DNA of 64,000 bases, taken from the NCBI GenBank assembly GCA_024397955.1, contig CP073744.1, positions 1,612,001 to 1,676,000 of the forward strand, given 5' to 3'. Under the pieces are notes generated by a model, which searched no databases, had not been told where the DNA came from, and saw nothing but the letters and a program-made list of their open reading frames with translations. The number at the start of each line of letters is the position of its first letter. Position 1 is the first letter of the stretch. Source of the stretch: a bacterium SCSIO 12696. Lineage in GTDB: Bacteria; Pseudomonadota; Gammaproteobacteria; Pseudomonadales; Porticoccaceae. This document shows positions 35,160 through 43,467 of the stretch, piece after piece. The position numbers and the translations under genes were made by a program.

Positions 35160-35833
35160 TTATCATCGCAGACGTCACTTGAGAGTTTGGTGCTATTCTT
35201 TTTTTGTAAAACAAGCCAAGCTACGATCATTGAATTCAGATAAGCAAAAACTAACAAGCCAACCTTATTAAGCACAATCGTCATGGTCACGCCTTCAGGA
35301 CTAACCGCATGACTAATAGATGATTTTGCATTCATTAAATTCAAGAACGCCCACCACAATGCTGACTCAGCTGTCGATATATTGGAGTTATAGTCCCGCT
35401 CGAACTCCAAAATAAATGCTGCAGACAATGAAAAGGCAAAGAACACCACTAAAAACACACAAAGCGTTAGTGTTTCAAATTTATTTGCATGCAGACTTCC
35501 TACAAGGACACGAATAGATTTTATTGCCCTGAGGTATCGAATTATACGAATAACTTTTGAAAGGCGTCCCCATCTCAATGGATCCAATGCTGGTATCGAG
35601 GCCAACAAATCTATCCAACCCCATTTCATATATTCAATTTTTGATTTGGCTGCAAAAAAGCAAATAAAGAAATCAATCAAGAATAAAAGGCAGATAAAGA
35701 AGTCAACATACTGAAGAATCTTTTTTATCTCTGGATCTGATATCCAAAATGCCTCTATGAGCAGAGCAAAGAGTACATAAACACTTAACACAATCAGAGT
35801 CAGTTTATATAAAGGCGATCCCGTCTCTGTCAT
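35156..35833 (-). CDS. Voltage-sensor-type ion channel homologue without a K+ selectivity filter
   Basis: The protein has 225 residues and about six membrane segments. The layout fits a voltage-gated cation channel: S1-S3 within about 1-75, an Arg-rich S4 ([20 protein letters not shown], about 88-110), S5 (about 122-145), a pore helix ([14 protein letters not shown], about 160) and S6 (about 190-212). The TVGYGD filter expected after the pore helix is replaced by [12 protein letters not shown]. It could be a non-K+ channel, a modified pore or a non-conducting sensor. I chose the ATG at 35833, with AGGA upstream and 17 bases after the M48 gene. The gene is more AT-rich than its neighbours, which hints at transfer. 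Confidence 0.7.
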   Translation of the reverse strand: MTETGSPLYKLTLIVLSVYVLFALLIEAFWISDPEIKKILQYVDFFICLLFLIDFFICFFAAKSKIEYMKWGWIDLLASIPALDPLRWGRLSKVIRIIRYLRAIKSIRVLVGSLHANKFETLTLCVFLVVFFAFSLSAAFILEFERDYNSNISTAESALWWAFLNLMNAKSSISHAVSPEGVTMTIVLNKVGLLVFAYLNSMIVAWLVLQKKNSTKLSSDVCDDN

Positions 35834-35850
35834 CACAAATGGTCCTATGC

Positions 35851-37713
35851 TCAGGCACTTAACACCGGCATCGGACAGTCCAACGCTACCGCCACCACAC
35901 GCAGCCATTCCCGCTCCCTGGCTGTCACTTGATTATCGTGTTCGATGCAGGCGGCGCAGGCTTTTAGCAGGCGTTCTTTGAGTGGCGCCTGCAACCGTTG
36001 CAGACGATTAAGAGCGGCGTCGATAGCTGGCAGGCTCAGCTCCTGCTCACGGACAATGGGAGAAGGCCCGATATTGAGCACATTCAAGGCTTTAAAAAAT
36101 GCCGTTTCCGCTGGGTAGTAACTTTTGTGACCCTGATGGGCCACCAGGCTCATCAGCTGAAAGCACTCTTTGCTGACCCGATAAAGGGAATCGATGCTTC
36201 GGCCTTGTTTACCCGGGAGGCTGTAGCTACTTTCCAGATAGTCGGAAAGCAGGCGCTGCAACATCCATTCAAAAGGGTCCAGTTCACCATCGGCAGCGAC
36301 CACTTCTTGCAGATAATGCTCAAATTGTTGGTACTGACGAAAAGATTGCTGTTTGAGCACGGGTACTGCCAGCTCAAGCAATGGCAAACGCTGCTCGGCT
36401 TTCAATTTAGCAACCGCTGGCAGCAGCGATTCAACCCGCTGGCGCAGACGAATACCATCGTCTACAAATGTTAGTTGCCGTTGTTGCAGTTCTCCCGGCT
36501 TCTTGCTTACCACCATCGCCAACACCAGTGCCCTGGCGTAATAAGGGTGGCGGCTGGCCTGGTCCAACACCTTGGGCAGTCCGGCAATCAGTTGTCGCCC
36601 TTGCTTAAGATTAGCCTCGGTCAGCTGCCCGGCCAACGGCACTTGTTGCTGCAAGTTTGCCATGTCACCACCGGCAAACTGACTGACCGTTGGCTGCACA
36701 TCGCTCGATGCAGATTGAGTGGAAGGCTCTATAAATTCCCCGTCCCAGTCCGGCAATATACGTTGGATGCGCTGTTCCAGAGGTGGGTGGGTAGCAAACG
36801 CAGAGCGAGCTTTGCGCAGCAGTACGCTACCAAAAAACAAATGGCTGTTTTGCTCGGCACGATTGCTTTGCATGTAGGACTTGGCAGTGCTGCCACCAAT
36901 CACTTGTAGCGCACCGGCAATACCCTCAGGGTTGCGTGTATATTGCACCGCGGACGCATCCGCCAGAAATTCCCGCTGGCGACTGACTGCCGCGCGAATC
37001 AAATTACCCAACATCACGCCCAGATAACCAATCACGGTGAGCCCAAGGCCAAGCAGTACCAGGCCGCCACCGTTTTTGCTTCTTGTGCGCACCATAGACC
37101 GGCGCCCGGAACTGCGCATCAGTATTCGACCGGCCTGGCCGATGAACACAATGCCCGCCAATATAGCAATCAGTCGCAGGTTAATGCGGGTATCGCCGTG
37201 GAGAATATGGCTGAACTCGTGGCCAATCACACCCTGAAGCTGGTCGCGATTCAACGCTTGCAAGGCACCCCGAGTAACACCGATCACTGCATCCCGGGCA
37301 CTGTAGCCGGCGGCGAACGCGTTGATGCCCGATTCTTCCAGCAGGTACACCGGAGGTACCGGCATGCCCGCGGCGATGGCCATTTCTTCCACCACATTCA
37401 GTAATTGGCGTTCATCCGGGTCGCGGCTGTCACGGCTCAGCAATACGCCACCCATCTGCTCCGCCACCACTTTGCCGCCGCCCCGCAGCTGTAGCCACTT
37501 GAACAGAATCACCAGGCCAATGGTGCCCATCACGGCGATGGATACTTTTAAAAACAGGGTTTGATCCACCCCCTGCAAGTTGCCGTTGTAACCCAGAACT
37601 GCAGCCACCAGAAGGTTGGTGAGTACCACCAAGCTGAGCACCGCCAGCAAAAACAGCGCCACCAGCCGCCAGGTACTGCGTCGGGCGCTGTCTTGGTGTT
37701 GGTAGAAATTCAT
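35851..37713 (-). CDS. HtpX-like M48 family membrane metalloprotease
   Basis: The protein has 620 residues. The first half resembles HtpX and YcaL-type M48 proteases: two membrane helices (about 15-35 and 60-80), the zinc motif HEFSH in QLQGVIGHEFSHILHGDTRI near 175, two more helices, and the third ligand region in REFLADASAVQYTRNPEG. The second half (about 330-620) is an alpha-helical extension of unknown function. Such proteases often sit beside lemA, as here (the lemA stop is 41 bases upstream). I chose the ATG at 37713; a GTG three codons earlier is possible. A role in membrane protein quality control is inferred from family. Confidence 0.85.
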   Translation of the reverse strand: MNFYQHQDSARRSTWRLVALFLLAVLSLVVLTNLLVAAVLGYNGNLQGVDQTLFLKVSIAVMGTIGLVILFKWLQLRGGGKVVAEQMGGVLLSRDSRDPDERQLLNVVEEMAIAAGMPVPPVYLLEESGINAFAAGYSARDAVIGVTRGALQALNRDQLQGVIGHEFSHILHGDTRINLRLIAILAGIVFIGQAGRILMRSSGRRSMVRTRSKNGGGLVLLGLGLTVIGYLGVMLGNLIRAAVSRQREFLADASAVQYTRNPEGIAGALQVIGGSTAKSYMQSNRAEQNSHLFFGSVLLRKARSAFATHPPLEQRIQRILPDWDGEFIEPSTQSASSDVQPTVSQFAGGDMANLQQQVPLAGQLTEANLKQGRQLIAGLPKVLDQASRHPYYARALVLAMVVSKKPGELQQRQLTFVDDGIRLRQRVESLLPAVAKLKAEQRLPLLELAVPVLKQQSFRQYQQFEHYLQEVVAADGELDPFEWMLQRLLSDYLESSYSLPGKQGRSIDSLYRVSKECFQLMSLVAHQGHKSYYPAETAFFKALNVLNIGPSPIVREQELSLPAIDAALNRLQRLQAPLKERLLKACAACIEHDNQVTAREREWLRVVAVALDCPMPVLSA

Positions 37714-37754
37714 TGTTGGCACATCCCTGGCGGTTAGTCGCTAAAAATTGGCGT

Positions 37755-38351
37755 TTAAAAGCTGACTTTGGGCGCCTGCTGGATGGCTTCGCTGTCTTCA
37801 AATTCCAACAGCGAGGCATCATTGCCATGGCCAAAAAAGCCGGCGAATATCACTGGTGGGAAGCTCTGCCGGTAACTGTTGTAGGCCGTAACGCAATCGT
37901 TAAAAGACTGGCGGGCAAAAGAGACGCGGTTTTCCGTGGAAGTCAGTTCTTCGGTCAGCTGCATCATGTTTTCGTTGGCTTTGAGATCCGGGTAGGCCTC
38001 GACGACCACATTGAGCTTGCCCAACGCTCCGGCAAGAGCCCCCTCGGCACCCGCCAACTCCTGCAAAGCGGCCCCACTGGCTGGGTTAGCAGCAGCGGCT
38101 TTAAGGCCGGCAAGAGCGCTGTTGCGGGCGCTGATGACCGCTTCCAGAGTTTCTCTTTCGTGCTTGAGATAGCCTTTGGCGGTTTCCACCAAATTGGGGA
38201 TCAGGTCGTAGCGGCGTTTTAGTTGAACTTCTATTTGCGCAAACGCATTTTGGTAGCGGTTTTTGAACAGCACCAAGCGGTTGTAAATAGAGGCCACGTA
38301 AAGGCCAATGCCAATAATGACCAACCAGAAAATGACTGTAGACCAATCCAT
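37755..38351 (-). CDS. lemA: LemA family protein
   Basis: The protein has 198 residues. A single N-terminal membrane helix (IFWLVIIGIGLYVASIY) precedes the LemA helical domain, with the signature RYQNAFAQIEVQLKRRYDLI and PNLVETAKGYLKHERETLE and the closing NRVSFARQSFNDCVTAYN. LemA proteins are membrane proteins of uncertain function that are often co-encoded with M48 proteases or TPM-domain proteins. Here it is the first gene of a lemA-M48-channel unit. Confidence 0.92.
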   Translation of the reverse strand: MDWSTVIFWLVIIGIGLYVASIYNRLVLFKNRYQNAFAQIEVQLKRRYDLIPNLVETAKGYLKHERETLEAVISARNSALAGLKAAAANPASGAALQELAGAEGALAGALGKLNVVVEAYPDLKANENMMQLTEELTSTENRVSFARQSFNDCVTAYNSYRQSFPPVIFAGFFGHGNDASLLEFEDSEAIQQAPKVSF

Positions 38352-38428
38352 ATCGGTTCCTTATCAAACGGTGAGGTGAAGCATGGCGCAATAATGCAGT
38401 CTTGCAATGGCAAACTCAACGCCAGCCA

Positions 38429-39799
38429 TCAGTCAGACAATGAGATACCGCTGTAAGGTAGACGAACAGTGACGCACAACCCTCCTTTTCGACGATTTTG
38501 GGCGAAAGCACTGCCGCCGTGGTGTTCGATGGCGCGCTTGGTAATGGCCATCCCCAAACCGTAACCTTGGTCATTAGAACCCCGCTCACGGGCAGCACTG
38601 CCGCGAACAAACGGGTCGAACAGTTTGTCCAGCAGCTCATCGGCGACACCGGGGCCGGCATCGCAAACTTCGATATCAAACCAGGCCTCATCTTTGGCAG
38701 CTACGGTGACGGTCACTTCCGTACCCGGCTCCGTATAACGCACGCCATTGCGAATCACATTCTCCAGTGCCTGGTGCAACAATTCCGCGTTGGCCAACAG
38801 TTGCGGGTGAATGTTCGCCGTCAACACCACTTGCGCTGTTTTGCTGCGAGCTTCGTAGTTAGCGTCGTCAACAATGGCGGCCAGCAACTCCCGCACATCC
38901 ACCAAATCCTCTTGCGGCTGAGCATTAAGGCCGGTTTCCAGGCGAGACAATGTCAGTACCTGGCCTACCAACTCTCCAAGGCGTTTAATGTCCCGTTCGA
39001 ATCGATCCAGCTCATCCGGGCTGAGCGAACTTTGCTGCTGGCGTTTGCGGGCCAGACCAACCGCCATTTGCAGCCGAGCCAACGGCGACCTTAACTCATG
39101 GGATACGTCGGTCAGCAGCTGTTTCTGGCCATTGATAAGCTCTTGCAGCTTAGCGGCCATGGCGTCGAAGTCGTGGGCCAGGTCGGCAATTTCATCTCGC
39201 CTGGACCCAACTCCGTCAGCCACTCGTATATCCAGATTGCCGCCAGAGTAACTGCGGGTAGCCCGGCTCAGTTGTTTGATGGGCCGACTCAGGTAACGGG
39301 CCAACAAAAAGCAAAGCACCAGGCTCACCAACAAAGACACCAGCAACACCAACCATGATCCTCCCATCAAAGATTGCTGCGCCTGTTGGTCCTGGGGGTC
39401 TCGCAGTGACAGCACTCGATAGCGATTACCGCTTGGCGCAGTCACCCTGCGCTGCGGAAACACCAGAGGTTTATCCAGCGCCCGCTTTAAGCGCTGCATC
39501 AAATGCGGGCGAATTTTGCGGCCATTGAGGTCGCGCCCAGTTTCGTCGACAACCACCAAACCGAGGCGGCGGTGAGAAACACCGGAGGAGCGCATTTCAC
39601 GCAACAGGCGACGGGCAGCGTCTTCGCCCTCGTCGCGAAGGGTGTAGGCAATGGTCACTACTTCTGGATGACTGGAATTTTCAAACAGGTTTTCGATCAG
39701 GTGCTGCCGGTACAATTTCAAACCCACAGCAGCGCCGGCAATAATCACCACAAAAGCCAGCCAGTAGGCGGAGAATAGTTTCCAGAACAACCTACCCAC
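38429..39799 (-). CDS. Envelope-stress sensor histidine kinase, CpxA-like
   Basis: The protein has 456 residues. It has a membrane helix at about 7-28, a periplasmic sensor region (about 30-155), a second helix (about 160-180), HAMP (ARYLSRPIKQLSRAT), HisKA with the phosphorylated His in DVSHELRSPLARLQMA (near residue 245), and the ATPase domain (NVIRNGVRYTEPG, CDAGPGVADEL, GYGLGMAIT). The LARYLSRPI-ELRSPLARLQ pattern and the neighbouring cpxP-like gene point to a CpxA orthologue, but I leave the symbol empty. Its ATG overlaps the stop of the regulator gene by one base. Confidence 0.88.
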   Translation of the reverse strand: MGRLFWKLFSAYWLAFVVIIAGAAVGLKLYRQHLIENLFENSSHPEVVTIAYTLRDEGEDAARRLLREMRSSGVSHRRLGLVVVDETGRDLNGRKIRPHLMQRLKRALDKPLVFPQRRVTAPSGNRYRVLSLRDPQDQQAQQSLMGGSWLVLLVSLLVSLVLCFLLARYLSRPIKQLSRATRSYSGGNLDIRVADGVGSRRDEIADLAHDFDAMAAKLQELINGQKQLLTDVSHELRSPLARLQMAVGLARKRQQQSSLSPDELDRFERDIKRLGELVGQVLTLSRLETGLNAQPQEDLVDVRELLAAIVDDANYEARSKTAQVVLTANIHPQLLANAELLHQALENVIRNGVRYTEPGTEVTVTVAAKDEAWFDIEVCDAGPGVADELLDKLFDPFVRGSAARERGSNDQGYGLGMAITKRAIEHHGGSAFAQNRRKGGLCVTVRLPYSGISLSD

Positions 39800-40485
39800 T
39801 ATTTGGCCTCAATCAACTGGTAGCCAATACCACGAATGGTTTCAATCGTCGGCCCTTGAGAACTGCCGCTGGACAGCTTACGGCGCAGGTGGCTGATGTG
39901 CATATCGATACTGCGGTCGTAGCGAGCCAGCGGTTTACCCAGCGCTTCACTGGAAATCAATTCTTTGGTCACTACCTCAGCGGCACGGGAGATCAGGGTA
40001 TACAGAATGTTGTATTCAGAGCTGGTGAGTTCCAAAGCCATTCCGTTCAGCGTCGCCTGGCGGGAGCCGGGCTGCAAGCACAAACCTGCAAAAGTGCATT
40101 CCTGCTGATTGTCGGCACTGCGATCCATACGCCGCAAAATGGCCCTCAACCGAGCCGTCAATTCCCGAGGGCTAAAGGGTTTCGGCAAATAGTCATCAGC
40201 ACCCATTTCGAGGCCAACAATACGGTCAATTTCCTCGCCGCGGGCAGTGAGCATCAGCACCGGCAACCGGGAGCGGGCACGAACCTGGCGCAGCACATCA
40301 AAACCGTTCATTTTCGGCAACATCACGTCGAGCACCACTGCATCAAAGTGGCCACTGCAGCCCATTTGTGCGCCTTGCTCACCATCATTTACACAGGTGG
40401 TCGCAAACCCCTCCAGGGTCAAATAATCAGACACCATGTCGCACAGCTCAGTATCGTCATCGACAATCAGAATGTGTTGCCCCAT
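39799..40485 (-). CDS. OmpR-family response regulator, CpxR-like
   Basis: The protein has 228 residues. The receiver domain shows the acidic pocket (IVDDDTELCDM), phospho-acceptor Asp in DAVVLDVMLPKMNGFD (near 53) and the Lys in GADDYLPKPFSPREL. A winged-helix DNA-binding domain follows (LTSSEYNILYTLISRAAEVV, SIDMHISHLRRKL). I chose the ATG at 40485, with GGAG upstream; a longer reading exists but starts before the receiver fold. The gene is divergent from a CpxP/Spy-like gene and shares its upstream region, which carries CpxR-like half-sites. Confidence 0.9.
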   Translation of the reverse strand: MGQHILIVDDDTELCDMVSDYLTLEGFATTCVNDGEQGAQMGCSGHFDAVVLDVMLPKMNGFDVLRQVRARSRLPVLMLTARGEEIDRIVGLEMGADDYLPKPFSPRELTARLRAILRRMDRSADNQQECTFAGLCLQPGSRQATLNGMALELTSSEYNILYTLISRAAEVVTKELISSEALGKPLARYDRSIDMHISHLRRKLSSGSSQGPTIETIRGIGYQLIEAK

Positions 40486-40547
40486 GCAGCTCTCCGCGCC
40501 CTTTATCAGTGGCTTATGTTGCCATATCCCAAGCGAACACACTGCTA

Positions 40548-40594
40548 TTTACAAAAGATTTACACCTTCTTACACAGGCTAAACCCTCTCTTAC
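40548..40594. promoter_or_regulatory. Phased CpxR-like half-sites between the regulator and cpxP-like genes
   Basis: TTTAC occurs at 40548-40552 and 40559-40563, and the variant CTTAC at 40569-40573 and 40590-40594. The spacings are 11, 10 and 21 bp, so all four face the same side of the helix. On the other strand the first pair reads GTAAA-N6-GTAAA, close to the known CpxR box. The site could serve both divergent promoters. Confidence 0.6.
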
Positions 40595-40655
40595 AGCAGC
40601 CGAGCATAGACTGGCTTCACATTCTAAACAGGCTCAAACACAGGAGACACAGCCC

Positions 40656-41156
40656 ATGAAGACATTACAAGCAACCGGTATTGCCCTGGCCCTGGTTGGC
40701 GCGTTCACCATTTCTACGGCCACTTTGGCAGAGTCCGGTAAGGGCGGCAAACACCGAGGCCACCACGCCGAGCACACTTTTAAACGCATGGCCAAGCACC
40801 TTAATCTGGACCAAAGCCAACGGGAACAGGCACGTGCCATACACGAAGAAATGCGCCCGCAAATGCGCGAGCTGAAAAAGGAGAGCCGAGAAGTACGCAA
40901 AGCACTGGGCGAAGCCGTGCGCAACGGTGCCAGCCAGGCGGAAATTGAAGCCCTGGCGGCACAACAGGGTGAGCTACACGGACAGCTGGTGGCGAAACGG
41001 GCAGAAATGAAGGGCCGCATTCACGATTTGTTGACCGACGAACAAAAGCAGCAATTGGAAGAACACCGTCAAAAACGTATGGAGCGCAAGCAACAGCGTC
41101 GGGAAAAAATTCAGCAGCGCCGTGAGGAGCGTCAAGCTCAACAAGAAGAGGCTTGA
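40656..41156 (+). CDS. CpxP/Spy-family periplasmic protein
   Basis: The protein has 166 residues. A signal peptide (GIALALVGAFTISTATLA) is followed by an all-helical charged domain with two LTxxQ-like motifs, LNLDQSQREQ (near 50) and LTDEQKQQ (near 128), separated by a helix of the CpxP/Spy chaperone kind. The C-terminus is a very basic Arg/Gln/Glu helix. CpxP inhibits CpxA and adapts misfolded proteins for degradation; Spy is an ATP-independent chaperone. I chose the ATG at 40656, preceded by AGGAG; an upstream reading starting inside the regulator gene is not plausible. It is divergent from the two-component genes across phased CpxR-like sites. Confidence 0.88.
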   Translation: MKTLQATGIALALVGAFTISTATLAESGKGGKHRGHHAEHTFKRMAKHLNLDQSQREQARAIHEEMRPQMRELKKESREVRKALGEAVRNGASQAEIEALAAQQGELHGQLVAKRAEMKGRIHDLLTDEQKQQLEEHRQKRMERKQQRREKIQQRREERQAQQEEA

Positions 41157-41177
41157 TTAGGCAACCACTGTCACTTT

Positions 41178-41208
41178 AAAAAAGCGGTGTTTTTAACACC
41201 GCTTTTTT
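41178..41208. terminator. Bidirectional intrinsic terminator
   Basis: A 13-bp stem of AAAAAGCGGTGTT and its complement with a TTT loop is flanked by A and T runs on its two sides. It lies between the convergent cpxP-like and lipoprotein genes and can serve both. Confidence 0.85.
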
Positions 41209-41232
41209 TGCGAATTTCCTCCCGATAAAGTT

Positions 41233-43287
41233 TTAAGGGGAAAATTGGTCGAAAATACAAGATTCGAACGGAGTCGGCCCTATTGAGCGCGCCCAACGCA
41301 AAGTACGAAATTGCCCGATGTCGACCAAGCCATCTCCTATATTGACGATGCTCGAACCGTCTGCTGTAGCGATATAAGAGTCCGTACCTGATGAGTTGGT
41401 CAGAGAATAAATAACCTGTGAACCGTCAGGCGACCAGAACGTATCAGCAATCGAATCCGCTTGGGTATCATTGAGCAATGCTACCTGGCGGCCATCTGGT
41501 GATGCAGAATACAGGTTACTGGATGTCGGATTTTGCCCTGCGGTTTGAAACAAAAAATACGCCGAATCCGAAGACCAGGGCAGAAGATCAACAAAGCTAC
41601 TGGCACCTGTAGGCAATGGCAGCTCATGGGTATCTGAACCATCCGGCAGTGCTGAAAAAATCCTGGGTGATGGCGAAGGGCTAAAGTCGCCGACGTGGGT
41701 TCGATAAGTGATACGAGACGAGTCCGGCGACCAACAGGACTCAAACAGTTCTTCTGTGCCAGTCAAAGCCTGGTTGACTTTCACATTGCCACTGCCATCT
41801 ATTTGTGAGGTGTATAGCTCAAGCCTTCCCTGAATATCCTGGTCAGCCCAGTAGCTCAGACGAGAAGAGTCCGGGGACCAACGCCACAGGCTCTCGATAT
41901 CTTCACTGACCCGGCCACCAGTGACTAATTCACCATTAACGCGATTCAGGTCTGTACCATCAGCGGCAACGCTAAACAGTTCTACCGGGCCATTAGAATT
42001 CGCCAGAAAGCCAATATGGTTAGAATCAAAAGACACTGAGGGAGAAAACTGAACACTCCTAAGAATACCCGAAGGGCTAGAGGCCGCCAGAGTCAAACTA
42101 CCTCCATCCGGTTCGTTGACATAATAGCGCTGCTCTTCCGTCAGCGTCGAAAAAGCACTGAAAGTAATTCGGGAAGAATCAAACAGCCACAACAAAAACC
42201 CAAAAGTTTCATTATTTTCGTCTATACGGCTGACTCTTACAGGCTCGGAGGAAGCGTCAGGCAGCGCCGTGAAAACCTCTGTCGAACCACCGGCAATACT
42301 CATCGCGTAGGCTATGCGTGAGCCGTCCGGAGCCCAAGCTGAAGAACCGACAAAGTCGTTTACAGAGGTTAACGGGCTATTAATTCTGATATTGTCCGTA
42401 CCATCCGGGCGCACTGTATAAAGACCCCTAATACCTTCACGATCTTCAGCGTACAAAATGCGTGAAGAATCGGGTGCCCAGACTGGACGCACTCCCCGAC
42501 TGGAACTGACGCCGAACCCTGTAGTGGCAAGGCTAACTTTTACCTGCCCAGAACCGTCGGGGAAAGAGGTAAACAGCTCCCAAACACGAGTAAAGGCATT
42601 ACGTTGCCTAAAATGCAGCCGTGAACCATCAGGGGCCCAACCATAACTAACCCCCAGTCCACGGGTGATTAATTGCCGCCCAGAGCCATCTGGGGACACA
42701 ACATAAACAGAGCCCTCATCATTGGCATGATCGATACGATAGCCAACATGGCGACGGTCAGGAGCAATAACAAATGTTCTGATTTCGTCGCCAGGCTCTA
42801 ACGTCTGGCTTAATTTGGACAAAGTGGCGGATTCAGGGTTATAAGCAAACAATTCCCTGGCACCTATTTGGTCCGGATCGGCGATAAAAACAAAAAAATC
42901 ATTGGAATTGGCATCAATGGTGACGGTATCGCTGGTGCTGAGGCCACCGCTATCTGTTACCTCCAGCATCAACTGAATTTCTGCCGATGTACCAATATCC
43001 ACGACCGGCGCTCGAAAACTGGGGTTGCTGACTGTGCTATCAGATAGAGCAACCGCCGGCCCACTGACCTGTGACCAAGCAAAACTGACCCCGCCTTCGG
43101 CGTCACTTCCAGCCCCTTCTAATTGCACCAAAGTGCTTTCGTTGACTGTTTGGTTGGCACCTGCGTTTGCCGTTGGTGGTGTATTTACAACGGGGGGCTG
43201 AACGGTATTACTACCGCCACCTCCGCCGCCACAGGCGCTTAGTACTATAAAACCGATCAACAACAACAGACGATGTAAACAATCCAT
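41233..43287 (-). CDS. Lipoprotein with PKD-like domain and TolB-like beta-propeller
   Basis: The protein has 684 residues. A lipobox (FIVLSAC) is followed by a Gly-rich linker, a PKD/Ig-like domain (about 35-125, PPTANAGANQTVNESTLVQL), then many TolB/WD40-like blades to the C-terminus with recurring WAPDSSRI and SPDGS motifs, such as PVWAPDSSRILYAEDREG and SAWAPDGSRIAYAMS. The DSSRI/DGSRI repeats show a propeller of about eight to ten blades. Such proteins are cell-surface or periplasmic; the substrate or partner is unknown. I chose the ATG at 43287, with AAGGA upstream; a TTG two codons earlier is also possible. It stands alone, between a terminator and the antiporter gene. Confidence 0.8.
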   Translation of the reverse strand: MDCLHRLLLLIGFIVLSACGGGGGGSNTVQPPVVNTPPTANAGANQTVNESTLVQLEGAGSDAEGGVSFAWSQVSGPAVALSDSTVSNPSFRAPVVDIGTSAEIQLMLEVTDSGGLSTSDTVTIDANSNDFFVFIADPDQIGARELFAYNPESATLSKLSQTLEPGDEIRTFVIAPDRRHVGYRIDHANDEGSVYVVSPDGSGRQLITRGLGVSYGWAPDGSRLHFRQRNAFTRVWELFTSFPDGSGQVKVSLATTGFGVSSSRGVRPVWAPDSSRILYAEDREGIRGLYTVRPDGTDNIRINSPLTSVNDFVGSSAWAPDGSRIAYAMSIAGGSTEVFTALPDASSEPVRVSRIDENNETFGFLLWLFDSSRITFSAFSTLTEEQRYYVNEPDGGSLTLAASSPSGILRSVQFSPSVSFDSNHIGFLANSNGPVELFSVAADGTDLNRVNGELVTGGRVSEDIESLWRWSPDSSRLSYWADQDIQGRLELYTSQIDGSGNVKVNQALTGTEELFESCWSPDSSRITYRTHVGDFSPSPSPRIFSALPDGSDTHELPLPTGASSFVDLLPWSSDSAYFLFQTAGQNPTSSNLYSASPDGRQVALLNDTQADSIADTFWSPDGSQVIYSLTNSSGTDSYIATADGSSIVNIGDGLVDIGQFRTLRWARSIGPTPFESCIFDQFSP

Positions 43288-43467
43288 GTGCAATTTTCCT
43301 TGGACTGACAGATTATGGGATATCTAAAATTATGGGAGGGCAATTAGGAAACACTATTTGCTATAGACGTAACCGGATAGGTAATGCCTGAACGAAGCTT
43401 ACATGAATGAGGTATTTCAGACCACAAAAGTCAGGGCAGAAAATCCACTAACCCCCGAAAAAAGATA

